The translations under genes and the position numbers were made by a program. Shown piece after piece: positions 12,001 through 26,800 of a stretch of 39,080 nt of DNA (positions are counted from its first letter, which is position 1; each line of letters opens with the position of its first letter). A model generated the notes under the pieces. That model saw only the letters and a list, made by a program, of their open reading frames with translations, did not search any database and had not been told where the DNA came from. The stretch is from Ectocarpus siliculosus (taxonomy: Eukaryota; Sar; Phaeophyceae; Ectocarpales; Ectocarpaceae): assembly GCA_000310025.1 (NCBI GenBank), contig FN649739.1, positions 2,308,912 to 2,347,991 on the forward strand, read 5' to 3'.

Positions 12001-15000
12001 ATTCAAGAGCAGGTGCGAATCTGGGACGCTTTGACGCGGTCTCTCCTCCGCATGACGCGCCTTGACTCCGCGGCTTCATGCGTGGACTACTCCCCCGACG
12101 GCGAGCTTCTCATCGTTGGCTTCGGCGCCCGCAACCGCTCTACCACGACGCCATCGAGGCAAGAACCTGTAAACTACGCACCTGTAACACTCGAATGATT
12201 TTCAAGAGAAAGCGCGGCATATTTTCGCTAGCGGGGAGCAGGGGGGGGCGTTTGGCAGCAGGGGCTTACAGTGCAAGTGCGCCAATGTGTGCATCCGGAG
12301 GGTAAACTTGACATTTTGTACTCGAACCCCTCCCTCAAACAATGGTTTGACGCTCTCGACAATCGCAGCGGCAGCAGCACAACCGAGTCTTCAACAGCAA
12401 AAAGCGGCAGCAGCGGGAGCAAAGGTCGGAGAGGCATTGGCGGTGGTTCGGGCAAGAACAACACCAGCAGTAGCAAAGGCCTAGGAAGCGAGGCCGGGAG
12501 CAGCGATTCTGGCGGCGGCAATGCCAAGACTGGAGGATTCATCGTCCTGAATGAGGCTGATTTCATTACGGTGTTCGAGGCTAGGGATGCAAAGCAGGTA
12601 TGTGGTACACTGCTTTCATTTCCTTCTTGACGGAGGGCAGACCTTGCGGCATCATCTTTGTGTCGCGACCAAATATGCAGCAAACATTGTTGTTTATCAA
12701 TGTGGGTGTTAGTTTGGTGTCATGGTTGACAAGTATGAGGGGCGAAAAAGGCTAAGCCTGGCACTTGTTCGCGCCACAGTCCCGCCATCCCCACGAAAAT
12801 TTCCACATTTTCGTTTTTGAAGTTTCATTGGCCTCCCTACCAACACCCACCACAGTACGTCCTACCCAAATTATTTACAACAACCCTCAACACTACCGGT
12901 ATTACCTTGCCCTTACCGGTTTCAGCCAAGTACACTTGGCTTACCTGGAAACCGCGAAATCAATCACGCCCCAACGTTGATTGGTCTAAGCGCCGGAGTC
13001 AGTCCTCACTAATACCGTAACTCACGGTCTAATTTTCTGCCCAATCTCTTTTCTGTAGTCGATCTGTCGCTCCCAAGAACTTCAACTACGACATCAATTT
13101 TCCCACACCTGCCCCCCAACAAACACGAACCAACCAGGGTATTATTGAGGTTCGTTGGTCTCCTGATCGAGACACGGTCGTGCTGGGCGGAGAGGATTCC
13201 AACCTGTACCTCTACGCGACAGGCGAAAACTACGACCTCATCGCCACAGCGGCGAAGCACAAACACCCGGTAAGAAGGGAGCACAAAAGGGGTAGCGGGG
13301 TAGAGGGGTGAGAAAGACCGAGGAAAAGGGGATGGTAGAGAGATATGGTGGTGTGAAGCGTGGGAAGAATGTTGAACTTCTGCTCTTGGCGGCTAGTAGA
13401 TAACTTTTTTCAATACTAGAGACACTCCCAAGGCAACACTGCTGTAGACGGGGTTCGACTCTGTCACGGTGCGGAGATAGGCAACCCTTCTTTCAATCAC
13501 AGTCTGCCAAGTCAAGGGGGACCATCAAGCGCACGCACACAATTAATCGTGTTTGCGACAAGCCATCACGCGATCTATGGGTGGGTGTGACCCCTCCAAG
13601 GAACCCACACTGGTTTGGTTTCATCAGGTGACATCAGTGGACTTCAGCAAGGACGGTGACTGGATTCGCTCGACCTGTAAGGGCGGACAGTTGCACATCT
13701 GGGACACCAACAAGGGAAATCATCAGGTAATGGCGACGTGCTGCCGCACACTGGTGTCGAATGTTAACAGCTTGGCCCTATCATCGATTTGCTGCTACCT
13801 GGGGCGATATAACAACACGTGTCGGTGCGATCGTTCGGTCCGCATCAATGGTTTAGCCGAAAGGGCAGCCGTTTCTTGTTTGCCGCGCTGTGATGGCTGT
13901 GCTCTATAGTTTTAATGTGTGCGTCATTCATTCCCCTTCGTCTAAGCCCTTGGGGCAGCCGCGTTCTCGAGACTGGCCCCGTACTACATGATTCGCCAGA
14001 AAATGAATTAACGGACAGCGCCAGGACGAACTTGATTGAAGAAATCGACCATCCCGACGCCAACAAAATAGCTGACACATTGTGGAAGGTTTCACACAAC
14101 GTCCACCTGCCCGCCCATTTGCTAACACCTATTTTCCGATGCACCAACTTTTGTTCCCGCTCGAACACTTGTCAATGTTACTCCACGTACGGTGTCTACG
14201 GTCCTTCCATGGATCCGCAGAGCAACATCACAAAGTACAAGGACGTGGAATGGAGCACGGAGACCTGCGCCTTCACTTGGGCGACCAGGGTAAGGGTGGG
14301 ACGAAGGGCTTGGGCTAGGGTAAAGGTAGTTTTTTTAATGGAGCACAAACGAACAGGTCGCACTACGTTTGTGTCTCCTTTCCACGAGACTGGCCGGAGC
14401 AAGCGGGCCTCTCATGATGCTAGGCTAACATGGCCTAAAACAGGTACCGCGCGGGTTTGGATGCCACAGCAGCCTGTATAGGTGTCGTTTACTTCTAGGT
14501 GAATATTGGAAACGAAGAGCTTGCTTGTTGCACTCCAACTGCAGACGACATTGGTAGGGTCGTGTTGCACCATGTCCTCGAGCAACTATGCCGCAAAGTG
14601 GAACGACGCAAACGGGGGTTGTGAATGAGGGCGGCGAAGAGTGCGCCCCCAAGACCGAAAATGACTGGATGCTGGGTGGAAAACCCACAACAGTATTTCT
14701 CATGCTCGTCGCAGCTGAAATAAATTAACCCTCATGTGGTTATTGAGCACGACTAGACACGCATGCACGCCGAACATCGAGGTATATATACCATGGAGCC
14801 CGTCCCGTGAATCTCTCCCGCCCGGAAGACCCAATAACACCAAGAACAAATCAATGCAAACGCTCGTGGCAAGCACGATAGCAACAACAAAGGTGACAAA
14901 ATTCTCATTTTACATCCCCAGGGCATCTTCACAGGGACGGAGGGAGACGGCGCGAGGATCTCCTGCACCGATCGCTCCCCGAACGGCCTGGTCGTGGCTG

Positions 15001-18000
15001 TTGGCGACGGCTACAGCCGGTTGCGGCTCTATCGCCACCCGTGCCCGGGAGACCGCCCGCCACCCGCGTTGTTCCACGAGCTCAGGGGCCATGGATCCGG
15101 AGGAGTGAGCAGGGCGAGGTTCTTGCGTGGTGGAGAAGTTTTGGTCACTCTCGGGGAAAGCGACAGGTGCAGAAGCCTTCCCGCCCTGACCATTCACTTT
15201 TGCTCTCCAGGTAGAATGGGAGAGAGAGAGAGAGAGATGTGTATGCGGAGAGAGGGGGGGGGGAGAGAGAGAGAGTGAGATAGAGACAGAGACAAAAAAC
15301 TTGAGACAACTGTGTGATACATTTATTTCTTGGGCAGGATTTGCCACGGCTGGTGGACAAGAGTTTCTGTATGGTGGTTCTACTGCAGGTTGGCCCCAGA
15401 GTCTCCCTGTATACTTAAGAACTCCTAAACCGCCACCATCGGACCAATGAGAACCAACTCCTTTGCTCCACGGGCACCAAAAAACTCGAAAAATTTGCCT
15501 ATTTGCCTACGATGTAAAAGATGGATAAAGCTACCCCGCCGGAAGCTTCCCTTCTGTGATGCCCGGCTGATGCACTCACAGTATACAAAAAACCAAGGGA
15601 AATTCTCATGCAGTCACCGAGGCAAATGGACAAAATAGACAAAACTGCGACCTCAGCAGTGCGGTGAGAAAAATCATTCGTCGCGCAGCGCATAAGAAGC
15701 ACCCTCTCTGAGAAATTTCACTGGTTGTAGCAGAAACGGTATAACATATATATGAACTTTTGTGCACATCCGTCTTCATTTTCAAAAGATGGTTGCTCGC
15801 GTACTCTGTCAACATAGAAAGGATGAAACATGTTGTTTTCCTCTAGCCATGCTCATGACGCGGTAGAATGAACCATTCTAGGAGAACTAAGATTAGCACG
15901 TGTACCACGTAGCTGCTCGAGCCGTCGATGTTGCTGACGCTGCAATGGGTACACACGTACGGTTTCAATGTAATTCGGTGATGCCCATCGGGGAACAAAC
16001 CGACAAACTATTCCGGCGGGACTCGGAAATATTTTCTTCAGAAAAATTCACGTACGCGAAACAGCTTCATTTGTGATTTCAATCATCATCATGTCTACTC
16101 TCGTGTGCTGTTTGAAGCAACGTGAACAAACGGAAATTTCGAAGGATATTCAGGTTGACTCTCGCCGTAGAGTGTTCATGCATTCACTTTGAATCAATCG
16201 TTTCACAACCACCAGGTGTGTCTTGCAATGGAAGCTGAGCGGAGCAGGAGCTGGAGATTCCCGCAGCGGAGAGTTGAAGGACAGCGCGGAAGCTGTTGCC
16301 GAGGAGGAGAGTGACGGCTACATATTGGATCTAAAGGACGGAAGTGACTTGGACAGAGGGAGCGACTTCGAGACAGCCGCGGAAGAGCGACGGAGAGTGC
16401 CGGTGAGCAAGAGACAGAGAACGCAGAACGAACAGAACGTCTCGTCACCATTGGGTAAATTCACAAAGTTCTTGCTGCAGCTGATGTCGCAACTGCTGTC
16501 TTGGTGACTTTAAGGCGGGACTGGCAGTGTGACGGGGAAAACGTTAGAGAAAGAGGCAGGGGCTGGAAAAATAATGTTGACCATTTCCGTCGGATGTTAG
16601 GCTATGTGTATATTGCTTCGGCGGAGCGTGGTAGAGGCGAACTCCCGTGCCAAAAGAGTGAAATGATAAGGATCAGAATAGGCGAGACTGGAGTCCGCGC
16701 ACATAGATAACGGCGATGGAGTCAATATTTTTCGCACCTGGGCACGAGAGGAAGCGGGTAGTCTTACTTTAATGGAGACGCGTGATTGTTATCGTAACTG
16801 ACATTTTTTTCCGTGGGTATTACCAACACGACCTTGTCTGTGGTCCAACCAGCAACAGAGGCGCTTCCCTCCCACGCGCACAAGTCGTGCCACAAAATCC
16901 AGTACAGATGCGTGCTTGCTTTTCCAGTACTACAGAGGAGGGAATTATCCTACATAGTCTTTGGGGAGAAAACGCCTTTCTTAAAGGTCCCCTCCACATC
17001 GTCCCCATGATATCTAGGGGCCGATAGCTTGTTTAGAAAACAGGAAGACGGTCTTTTCAGGGTAACCAGAACCCGCCCGGCTCACGGGCAGTCAATTCGC
17101 TTTCACACAATTATTCACTCCCTTCGCAATTCTCTGTGCCGTAAAAACACGGAGCCGATGGTCTAGTGCTGCACCCACGGCCCCCTTTCATATTTCGTGG
17201 TCTTTTTTCGAAATATGGATAACACGGTGGGATTGGACCCGAGTTCTCTGACAGCATGTCCAGACTCTCTTTCACCGGCGCCAACGTGAAAAGAGGGAAC
17301 CGTGCTTGACAGATGTAGGGAGATGGAAACTTTTTTGAACGGTCGCCTGCTACCTACCTAGCCAAGCTTTCCGGACTCAGAAGACGAGTCTAATTGTAGG
17401 ACGGGGGTGGTTTGCGCGGACGCTCTGAACGGCACTAACTTCCAGCAAGTTTCACCCCGTTAAGCCTGCTGACAGATGCCATTCGCTCACTCTGTGGACT
17501 CGGACCTTAGCCTGACATTGACCGGGAACACCCATGTCTCAACCCCTTCCCAGGCTTACGGGGGAGCACGAAAGCGCAGACGAGCGGCGGCCGTATCGGA
17601 CCAAGGGCCGACAGAAACGACCAATACTGCCGCAGGCACTGGTTTTGACGGAGGCAAGGCATCGCTTCCGCCTCCACCACGACCATGGGAGCAAGCGACA
17701 GTGGCACCATCCAGACCGCCGCCCACCGACAAGAGTGCACCTGCTGACGGCGTTGAGCTCGAGAGGATTCACGGGTACGTACCGAGCTAGACAGAGGGAG
17801 AGGGTGAGAGAGAGAGAGAGGGGAGAGAGAGCAAAGCAGAATGTAAACGCGGTATGCATTACATTTCGAGGACGATGAACATGCTTGTATCGTAGATCGT
17901 CGAAAAGGTGAAGGAATCGTATATATAGAAAATACCCAATATTGGTCGTCTCGGTTCTCGACGCGGCCAACTAGGGAACACGAAAACCACGCATATTAGT

Positions 18001-21000
18001 GAAACCTATCTTGTCGACTTCATTTTTCACTCTTTCGTCCCTCTCCATGATGCGATTCTGCAGCTATCGCGGTCGAGACTCGAGGAGCAACGCGGTCTAC
18101 GCCGGAGCGGACGAGGTTGGCGGTGGCGGCGGTTGCAACCGTGCAGTCTACACTTCGGCCGCCGCGGGGGTTAGCCTCGACCTGACCAACCACACGCAGG
18201 TAAACTAAATGTCTGAATCGACTTGTCACGCCGACGATAAACTGTCACATGGTTGTTGTGCTTGGTGTGGCAGTAGTTCCCAGCGTCGGGTGCGTGGGCT
18301 ACTGGACATCTTCAGTAGCCACTGCCGTGAAAATAATCTAGGAAAATTCGATCCGGGAAGTGACCGTCTTTGCCGCCGACGCCTCATTCCCCATCAACCC
18401 CCGTTTTTGAGTGCTTGGGCGCATGGCCTCTGCACGCTGATGTCGTCCTTGGTACCACGGGTACTGGGACCCTGAATACTACTCGATTCCCTTGGTTGGG
18501 GTTCTTGGAATGATCTTCACGTCGAAAGGGATGGACGGTCAATGGTCGACTAATGGAGGCATGTAGCCGTTGAGCACCCCCTCGTGGTGAGAGCCGCCGT
18601 GTTTTTTCCTCTAGGGATATGATCGAAGCACCTGCGGCCACAGGACAATGAACGCATTGCCTTGACAGAACACACCTTCATATCTTTGTCACAAGCAGAA
18701 CTTCCAGCTTGGGCACTCAGGGGACGCCACCTGCCTGGCCGCGTTGCCTGATGGGCTCCTGGTGGCCACTGGGGACGTGTCAAGGCGGCCCACTATCATC
18801 GTCTGGAAGCCAGACACTGGCGAGGCGGTCAAGGTAGAGAGAAAGAATGCCACCCTCCGCGAGAGCCTGCGCCATCATTTTGGAAGCGCCTACCCCACTT
18901 GCCGAAAAAATGCTCAGATCACTGCCCAACGCCTATGGGGCATGCACAAATGCCTATGTGGTTCGAGGTTTATGTGAAGTCTTCACGGGTTTTGTGCTCT
19001 GCTACTCCCCCCGTCGCTGCTCTCCACCCAACCACATTTTTATCTCGCCTGCGATCATGTTAAGGCGATCTCGCTGCCTTCGACATGGTGCCGGGATTGT
19101 CAGACGATTTTCGTCTCCTATATCTGAACAACTTATTTATCCTCCCAGTTGTGGTTGCTGTCATCGTTGAGCCCACCGTTTCCTTCCTCCTCCCGGAAAT
19201 GAAGAACGAGCATGTCTCCGTTTCGTTCAAAGAAGCTTATCCCCGACCCTGACCCCTCTTTTTGGCGGCAATATCCGTTTTCCTGACAATTGCCACGTCG
19301 TCGCGACGACGTGTGCCACATCGTGCTGTCGTCTATTTCGGATGCACCGCCATTTGGCAGACTCTGTCGGGGTTCCACAGGAGGGCAATCACGGCGCTGT
19401 CGTTCTCCAGGGACGGGCGGCACCTGGCTTCACTTGGCTGCGATGACGACCATAGCCTTGCCATCTACGACTGGGAGAACAGCCTGCTCAGGGTGAGGAA
19501 CGGACCCAACACAGAGCGAGAGAGTGGGAGCGGTGGCGTCAGCGTGAAGGAGGCGACCTACCTGGGTCTTTTCTACGATAAGCATCAAGTTTATCCGAAT
19601 TTCAGGGTCATGTCTTCTTGCACTGGGTTTCCATGAAGGTTATCTCTTGCCCTGCGTTTCCAGGAAAGTTGGCATGCAAAGGAGGGTGCCGAAGGCATCG
19701 CAGAAAGAAATGGAGTGCAGGTTTCCTGTATGAACTGGAGCTACTTCCAGGCTCTCTGCCAAAAATGCGAACCTTGAGTTTGGTTCGATTAGACGTGGGT
19801 CACCACTGTAGAGGAGGTGTTCCTTACCGAGACCCACATCCTAGAAACCTGTGATGCTTGACACTACACTCGCGCACAATGCTACATCTGCAAACGTACC
19901 AAAACATGAAAAAAAAAAACGATCTTCAAGGCCACTGCCAAAGGAGGGCGGCGCAAGGCGCTCGATGTCGCGTGGAACAGTGCTGGAACACGGCTGGTCA
20001 CCTGCGGGCTTCGGCACGTCAGCTTCTGGAACTTCGCCGGGGGTCGGAACCTCCTTCATAGCCGCGGGGTGTTCGGAGGGAAGGGGAGGAAGCAGACGCT
20101 ACCCTGCTGCGTGTTCGTCGGGGACACCGCCGTGGTGGGTTTCCCGTCTTTGTGGAGACTTGGGCCAGTTGTTGCTTGCATCCCACTCCCCCCCGCGGAG
20201 CCTTTAGTGATTCCATCGTAAGCCGCCGTTATGGTTTTGAGGCTCTTCCCGACTTCAGGAAGTGAAAGGGGCCGGCTACAGAACGACAAACACTTCGTGC
20301 GGCTGGTGTAATATCTGGTATTTCCTTCCATGATGAGAAGTGAATAGACAATAATATGGGCTTATCGTGGTCTTTTTTGCCCATTGGTTGACATTTGTGT
20401 CGATGTAGAATCAACCCTACAATATAGATAACTCAAATTCCGCTCCATAACGAAGATGAGTGTTGGCTTTGGGAGGCTCGTACTATTGTACCGTTCCCTA
20501 GGCGACGCCCCTCCCTTTTTCATTGCACCATACGAGAGGTATCGAATTCAAGGCCGAGCAACAGCAAAGTTGAGCGTCTTGGCAAAAATGGGGATTTACT
20601 GGTCAAAACACTCTGTTTCTCAATGAAGTGCGCGGAAAGATGCACGTCAGCTGCAAGGACTCCATCGTGCACATGGACTTGGGTGAGTTCCATCTCGTGT
20701 TGAAACCCTAGTTTGGTTGCCACGGTTTCTCGTTCGTCATCCCGCCAGCACGCTGCCCCCCCGCCCAAACCCTGCCCCTACCCAACAGGTCGGCACCGGC
20801 GACGGCCACCTGTACGTGTTCGAGAATGGCGCCACCACCCTCACCCGCTCGGTCAAGGCCCATACCGGATCAGTGTACACTCTCCATCCTGTCTTTTCCG
20901 CCGCCCCAGTCAAGGCGGCGGCAGCGTCGGACGAGCAGCTGGGCTATGACGGAAGCGAAGGGCAGGGGTTCTGGAGCGGAGGCAAGGACGGGCTGGTGAA

Positions 21001-23755
21001 GTTCTACAATGGCCAGGTCTGTCTATCCGTCCGTGTCTTGCCTGATCTGGATTGTGCAGGAATTGCGAGAAGGACGGGAGGGAGGAGGAGCACGGCATAC
21101 CTGCGACTAGGAAGCATTCAGAAAGAAAATGAATGTACTGGATTTCCGAAGGAATTGAGAATTGGGCGCTGGCATGGTTGTAGTCAAGTGCCGGGGAGTT
21201 GCCACATTGGTGCTGCAGAAACGTTAAGGCCAACAAAGTTGACCAACAATCCACCACCGAAATGGGCTCCTGCGTACTACGGAGTACTAAACGCGCAACC
21301 GGGGGTTGGACACTGCTGTAGCTTTTGTACTACAACGCAATCGGGGTCGTTCAAACGGGATGGTAGTAAAACTAAATGAACAGCACGTAAGGGCTACTAC
21401 ACCTGCAGCGAAAGCCGATCGTACCACGAATGTTGCAAATGCTTGAGTAATCTTTGGGTTTAGGCTCGCGTGGGGATAAGGCTACCTGTTGCTCGCTGCA
21501 AACCCTACATCTTTGACACGTGGTCTACAACAAACATCACTGTATTGCGTACACATGTAGCACATGTGTTTCCCACGTCCTGCGGTAAAATCGCTGCTCT
21601 TGTGTGTAAGCTGATTATAGTTGGACAGACACATGGCAGCCCAGCGTTTATTTATTCGTGTAGGTTGCAGCGAGCTATGATACGAAGAACGGGTGATGAG
21701 TCACGTCTCGGACGAGACAATAATACCACGGGACGAACTTTTTCTTTGCCGTTCTCGAAGGGCAAAACCTGCAGGCATGTACATCGTGAAAGAGCCAACC
21801 ATTTTCATGGTCCTCACTCCCCGACGCCTCATTCGAAGATTGCTTCTTCGTCGGCCTTCCCTCCTTCTTCGTTCCGATGGCCCCACTGTAGTTGCAAGGC
21901 GTCAAGGAGTTCAGCGTGGCCACGATAGCTTCTAACGGCGTGCCGGGTGGTGCAGCGGGAGCTCTGAAGGTAGTTGGATCCAAGGGTATCACTGACAACC
22001 TTTGCTCGTATCATTACCATCCGTGCAGGAGAAAATGATGTAGTTGTGAGTGTTCGTGAACTCTCTTGGTTGAGACGAGGGGAGTACTCTTGTCGTCGAA
22101 CGAGATTCCTGGCGTGACGAGTAGGCATTTTTCGCACTTGCGATCGCAGCGGCGAGAATGATTAGATGTCTAGTGAATACAGGAAGCTCTCGTGAACGGA
22201 GGACCGGCGTCTCCCCGAAAGCTGTCGCGTCGCCTTCCAAGAACTTGCAAGGCATTCACCAGGCGAAGGGTGCACCCCCGTCTAGCAATTCCTGCCTACC
22301 GAAACGTTGAGTGCGTTGTGGCCTTCGTCAAAGATGGCTTTCGCCTAATGTATTTTCAATTTTTTCAGCGTCATCACCTTATGTTCTTGCCGGGTTACTT
22401 CACTCGATTCCACCTCCCATCCGCCATCCATTCATGCGTGCAGGCGCTCGCCGGTGGCGGCGGCATGGGAAAGAAACGCCTTCCTGGGGCGGGTGGCTCC
22501 AGCGTCAGCCTCGACCCCGCCGTTCGGAGCGTGTTCACATCTAGAGACGGCCGCAAGCTACTCGTGGGAACGAGGGGCGGGGAGCTCTACGAAATGAGCA
22601 CTGCAGACGGGAGCGACGCCGCTGCCGTTGGTGCCGGCGGAGCGTCGGGGCGGGGGAGCGGCGGCGGGCCACTAACCGCAGGACACGGGAGAGGACAAGT
22701 GAATGAAATTGAATTGAATTTACGCTTGCATTGTACCGCCCTGGGGCAGAAGAATCCCATGGTTCTCGTTCGACCCCTTGACAATGGTAGTGGTAAACAG
22801 TGTGCCACCGTAGCCAATGATATCCTTCCATGGTGGGCAGCAGCGGTGTGCTGGGAGAGGCTGGACGTGGTGTTTTTTCTGTCAGAACAAGTGGCTATTG
22901 TGTTTGTAATGCCAGGCTACACACGCCTACTGTAGCAACACGGGAATACCCGCATGCACGCTGGACTACACAACGATTGGTTGGAACTACCACACGACAC
23001 GATCGGTTGACTCCGAAAGTTTGCCTTTTATCTTTCCCTCTTCCGGCCACCTTATAACCCACGGAAATAAAGGTGTGGGGATTGTCGGCTCACCCTACGG
23101 AACGGCTTTACGCCACTTGCGGTGATGATGGCAGCGTGAGGATATGGTCACTCGATGACCGGAGGGTGGTCGGGAGCATTTCCACGGACTGCTCGTGCCG
23201 CGCGATCTGTTACAGCCCTGATGGAAGCGCTCTTGCGGTAAGCCATTCACTGCAGCATGATTCTTCATGGGTTATCGCTTGTCGAGTGGCATTGGTTTTG
23301 GAGTTCATATTTCGCTTGGCCATCGACTCTGAAGAAGATTTGCAAAAGGAGGGGCTCAGACAGAGGACAAGACGCACTCGCACGCAGAGACTCGCGGGCC
23401 CTTGGCTTCAACGTGAACGAGTGGATCCTAGTTTTCTCGCACCACCTCCAGGCAGTCATTGCATTGTCTACCCATTCCCGCTGTGAGTTGAATAGGATTC
23501 GCACCCCAAGGGCAGAAATTTGTCCATGTGGGGTTCTTCTCGTCCTTGTCCACACCTACCCGCCGCAATACAAAACTTGGCGTTATTGAAAGGTGGGATG
23601 CGGTGGTGGCAAGGGCAAGGCTGATGCCACCAAATCCGGAACGTTCCTGGTACTCAAGTCGGAGAACCTATCACTACGCCACGAAGGAAAGGTGAGGCAT
23701 GAGAAAATGTGGGAATTGTCGTCGTTTTCGTTGTCGTGCCGTTATCATGTTGTCG

Positions 23756-23838
<83 letters not shown>

Positions 23839-23846
23839 GCTGTTGT

Positions 23847-23893
<47 letters not shown>

Positions 23894-26800
23894 CTGAAGA
23901 CGGTTGGCATGAGAGCGAGTACTACAATCAAAAGACAGCCGCGAAAAAACGGAGATCAGATCTGCAGCTTCTGCGATGGCGAATGGTTTCCGTACAGCTT
24001 CGGCATTTCTGGTACAAGCGCCGCGTTTGTTTCTGTATCACGCGCGCTGGGTCTGATACTGCCAGACAAAAAGTGTTCCGATGCCTGAACAACACATCCG
24101 AACGTTCCCCGTTGCATGAAAGCAGGATGCCGATGACTGGATTAGGGATGTGAATTATTCGTCAGATGGTGCCCGTTTGGCTGTGGCCTCGAATGACTGC
24201 AAGGTACGGTGGGTAACATTGTGCGCTCTGCGCACACGTGGACTTCGTTCTGAAGTGTCGTAAAAACTTTCCTTTTAGCCAGGGCCATAAGACGCTGTAC
24301 AAAGAACGCATGCCTCGAATAACCTGCCCAACACCGATTCCCCATATTTTGTGAATGCTAGTTTTTGGCGCAGGCAACCATACGAGCCAACTGCTTCTCC
24401 ACTCCAATATTTACAGCACAACACTTCATGAGTAAAGCCCGATGACCTTCCTGAGCCCTTTCCGGCTGCCCAAAGACAACTTTTCCAGCCCCTCTTCCCG
24501 ACACGCATGGTAGAGTATCCACTGAAAACCCCGACCTCCTTTCGCTCCGGAAACTCATGCTGTCACTGCAAGGTGTACATTTATGCAACGAAGGACGGGT
24601 TCACCAAGCTCAGCACCATCGCCTCCCACCAGAGCTTCGTGACGCACGTTGACTTCTCGTCGGACGGCAACTACGTACAGAGCGCCGACGGAGCTAGTTC
24701 TCTTCTCTTCGCCGACGCCGCTACAGGCATTCAAATCCCAAGTGAGTGCGCGGAGCTTGCTTCGCGCGAGCCTTGTCGTGTTTCTCCGGTGTGATGTCGC
24801 CACCACGCGTCTCGTATCCTTGTGGCATGTCGTAACCGTGCTTCGGCAATTCACTCATGCAGAGAGTGCCGCGAAGAAGCTCGCTGTAGCTCATTCTCGG
24901 TCCGTCGCCAAACAGCAGGCTCGACCCTTTACGCACATAATTCATGAACATCGTTTGAGGGAATCAAATTAGAATTTTTGTTCGTCTCTCGTCTCTCCGT
25001 TCGTCGTTCACAGGTGCGACGGCGATGAAGGACATCGAGTGGGGCACGTGGACACTCCCATTCGGGTGGGCGGCGAGGGGCGTGTGGCCGATAGCTGGGA
25101 ATGACCCCGGGACCGAGATTTCCTGTGCCAGGCGCTCCGGGGACTCCTCCCTTCTCGCGGCGGGCGATAACTTCGGGTGAGATGTCGCCTGAACTACTTG
25201 TGTGGGCGTTTGTACGGGCTTCCCCTCCGGGCGACGAAACACAAGTGTGTAGTTCAGGACGAAGATTTACTTATGAAAATCACATGGTTACGCGATATGC
25301 AGCGAACTCATAAGTTCAGGACACGATTGACTGACGGAATTCACGTGGCTACGTACGTCTCTAAATGCACCGTCAAGAGAAATACGTTCTTTTGGAAGCC
25401 TCTCCAACAGTCGAAAGAAGCTCGACGTTGGACAAAGTTGTGCCCTGAAACTTCTGCACAACTCGTAGCTCTTTGGTGGTATCATGTTGAACAATGGTCA
25501 TATCGATGGTTTCAGTGCTGCTGTCTCCCGTTTGCTTTGACGAAAATATACGCAGACTTTCCACGGAATAAATCCCGCACGGAGTTCGCAACAACAACAG
25601 CATGGGAGATCGGCCACCACAATATCAAAGTCGCAATGCTCGGTGGCCACATTTTTCTTCCGCTGATCCCCTCCGCCTCTCCTGTTTGGTTCACTGCCGA
25701 AATGAAAGGCGGCTGCGGGTTTTCAAGTACCCGGTGCCCATTCCAGGATCATGCTGCTCCGAGTACCGGGGTCACTGTGCTGCAGTACGGAGGGTGTGCT
25801 GGTCCGCTGGAGACACGCATCTCTTGAGGTTCGATGGGGAAGGACGCTGGACTGATGTGACTTTTTGCGCCGCCATCGCATATTAATTGAACACGGGTTT
25901 CACTCGTTGGCAGTTTATTGGCTGGACCGCATTCACCCATGACGAATCTACCCCAAGCAACGCTCTCACCAATGAATTTGTTGAAATGTGGACTCTATCG
26001 CTATCCACAACAAATTCGTCATTCCGCCGTCACTCCCAACCGACTGTCTTTTGTGTTTTCTACGTGTTCAATTTGCAGCTGCGGGGTGGATGGAAGCGTG
26101 ATGCAGTGGAGGATGATAGCAGAGCCAGATGCGATCGATAGCGGAGACGAGGCCCAGCGCAGCGGCGAGGACAGCGAGCTGGAGGGCGACGGTGGCTTGC
26201 GGTGCTGCAGCAGCAGAAAGCAACCGCAGCAACAGACGGTGCGCCGCTCTACGCAGCGTACTCCACGTTCCTTCACTGTACGGTTTCGCTGCCGGGTGTT
26301 TTTTCTATGGCCAACAGCAGCATCGCATCAGTAGCGCATAGCGGTGGGCATTAGCGGTGTCGACGATACCATCTTCTTGTTTTCGGTTTCCGGCCGGTTG
26401 TCGTTTCAGTCCATCTCTCTTGACTGCAGTGGATGAGCTCTAGTGCTGATAAACCATGATCAACCAGTAGCTGCATGGCGTGGCTGATCGCGTGGGTACA
26501 TATATTGAAAGATACCATTTTCAGCAATAGAAATGACTGCCAGACAGCCAGGCAGACTGACAGACTGACAGAAAGCGACACGACCGCGGTGGCGTGTGAT
26601 TATTGTGATATTGTGGAGGGTGAGGGTGGGAGGGGCCATGTAGAGCACCCACCCGTCAGGAACCCAAGCCCAAACGAACCCAGTACCCCCCCAGTGATTT
26701 CACTCTCCACATGTGTAAGACGACCGCGCTTCATCGATAACCTCGTCAGGCAATGCTGGAGGAACCAGCCGATGCTGCCGACCCTCGTACCAGTGGCGGC

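Noticed and set aside
15319-16215. Possible extra exon in the long intron 19
   Set aside because: Exon 19 (ends GAC AG) joins exon 20 (starts G TGT GTC) directly in phase to give ESDRCVLQW, a complete WD strand, so no exon is needed.
22192-22935. Long + frame of 247 codons
   Set aside because: It merely extends exon 27 (22444-22698) into intron on both sides. The WD-like protein part matches only the exon between the acceptor and donor.
23593-24153. Frame with a long poly-Val run, and a reverse poly-Asn frame
   Set aside because: Both are translations of the GTT microsatellite in intron 29. Only 23593-23691 is coding.
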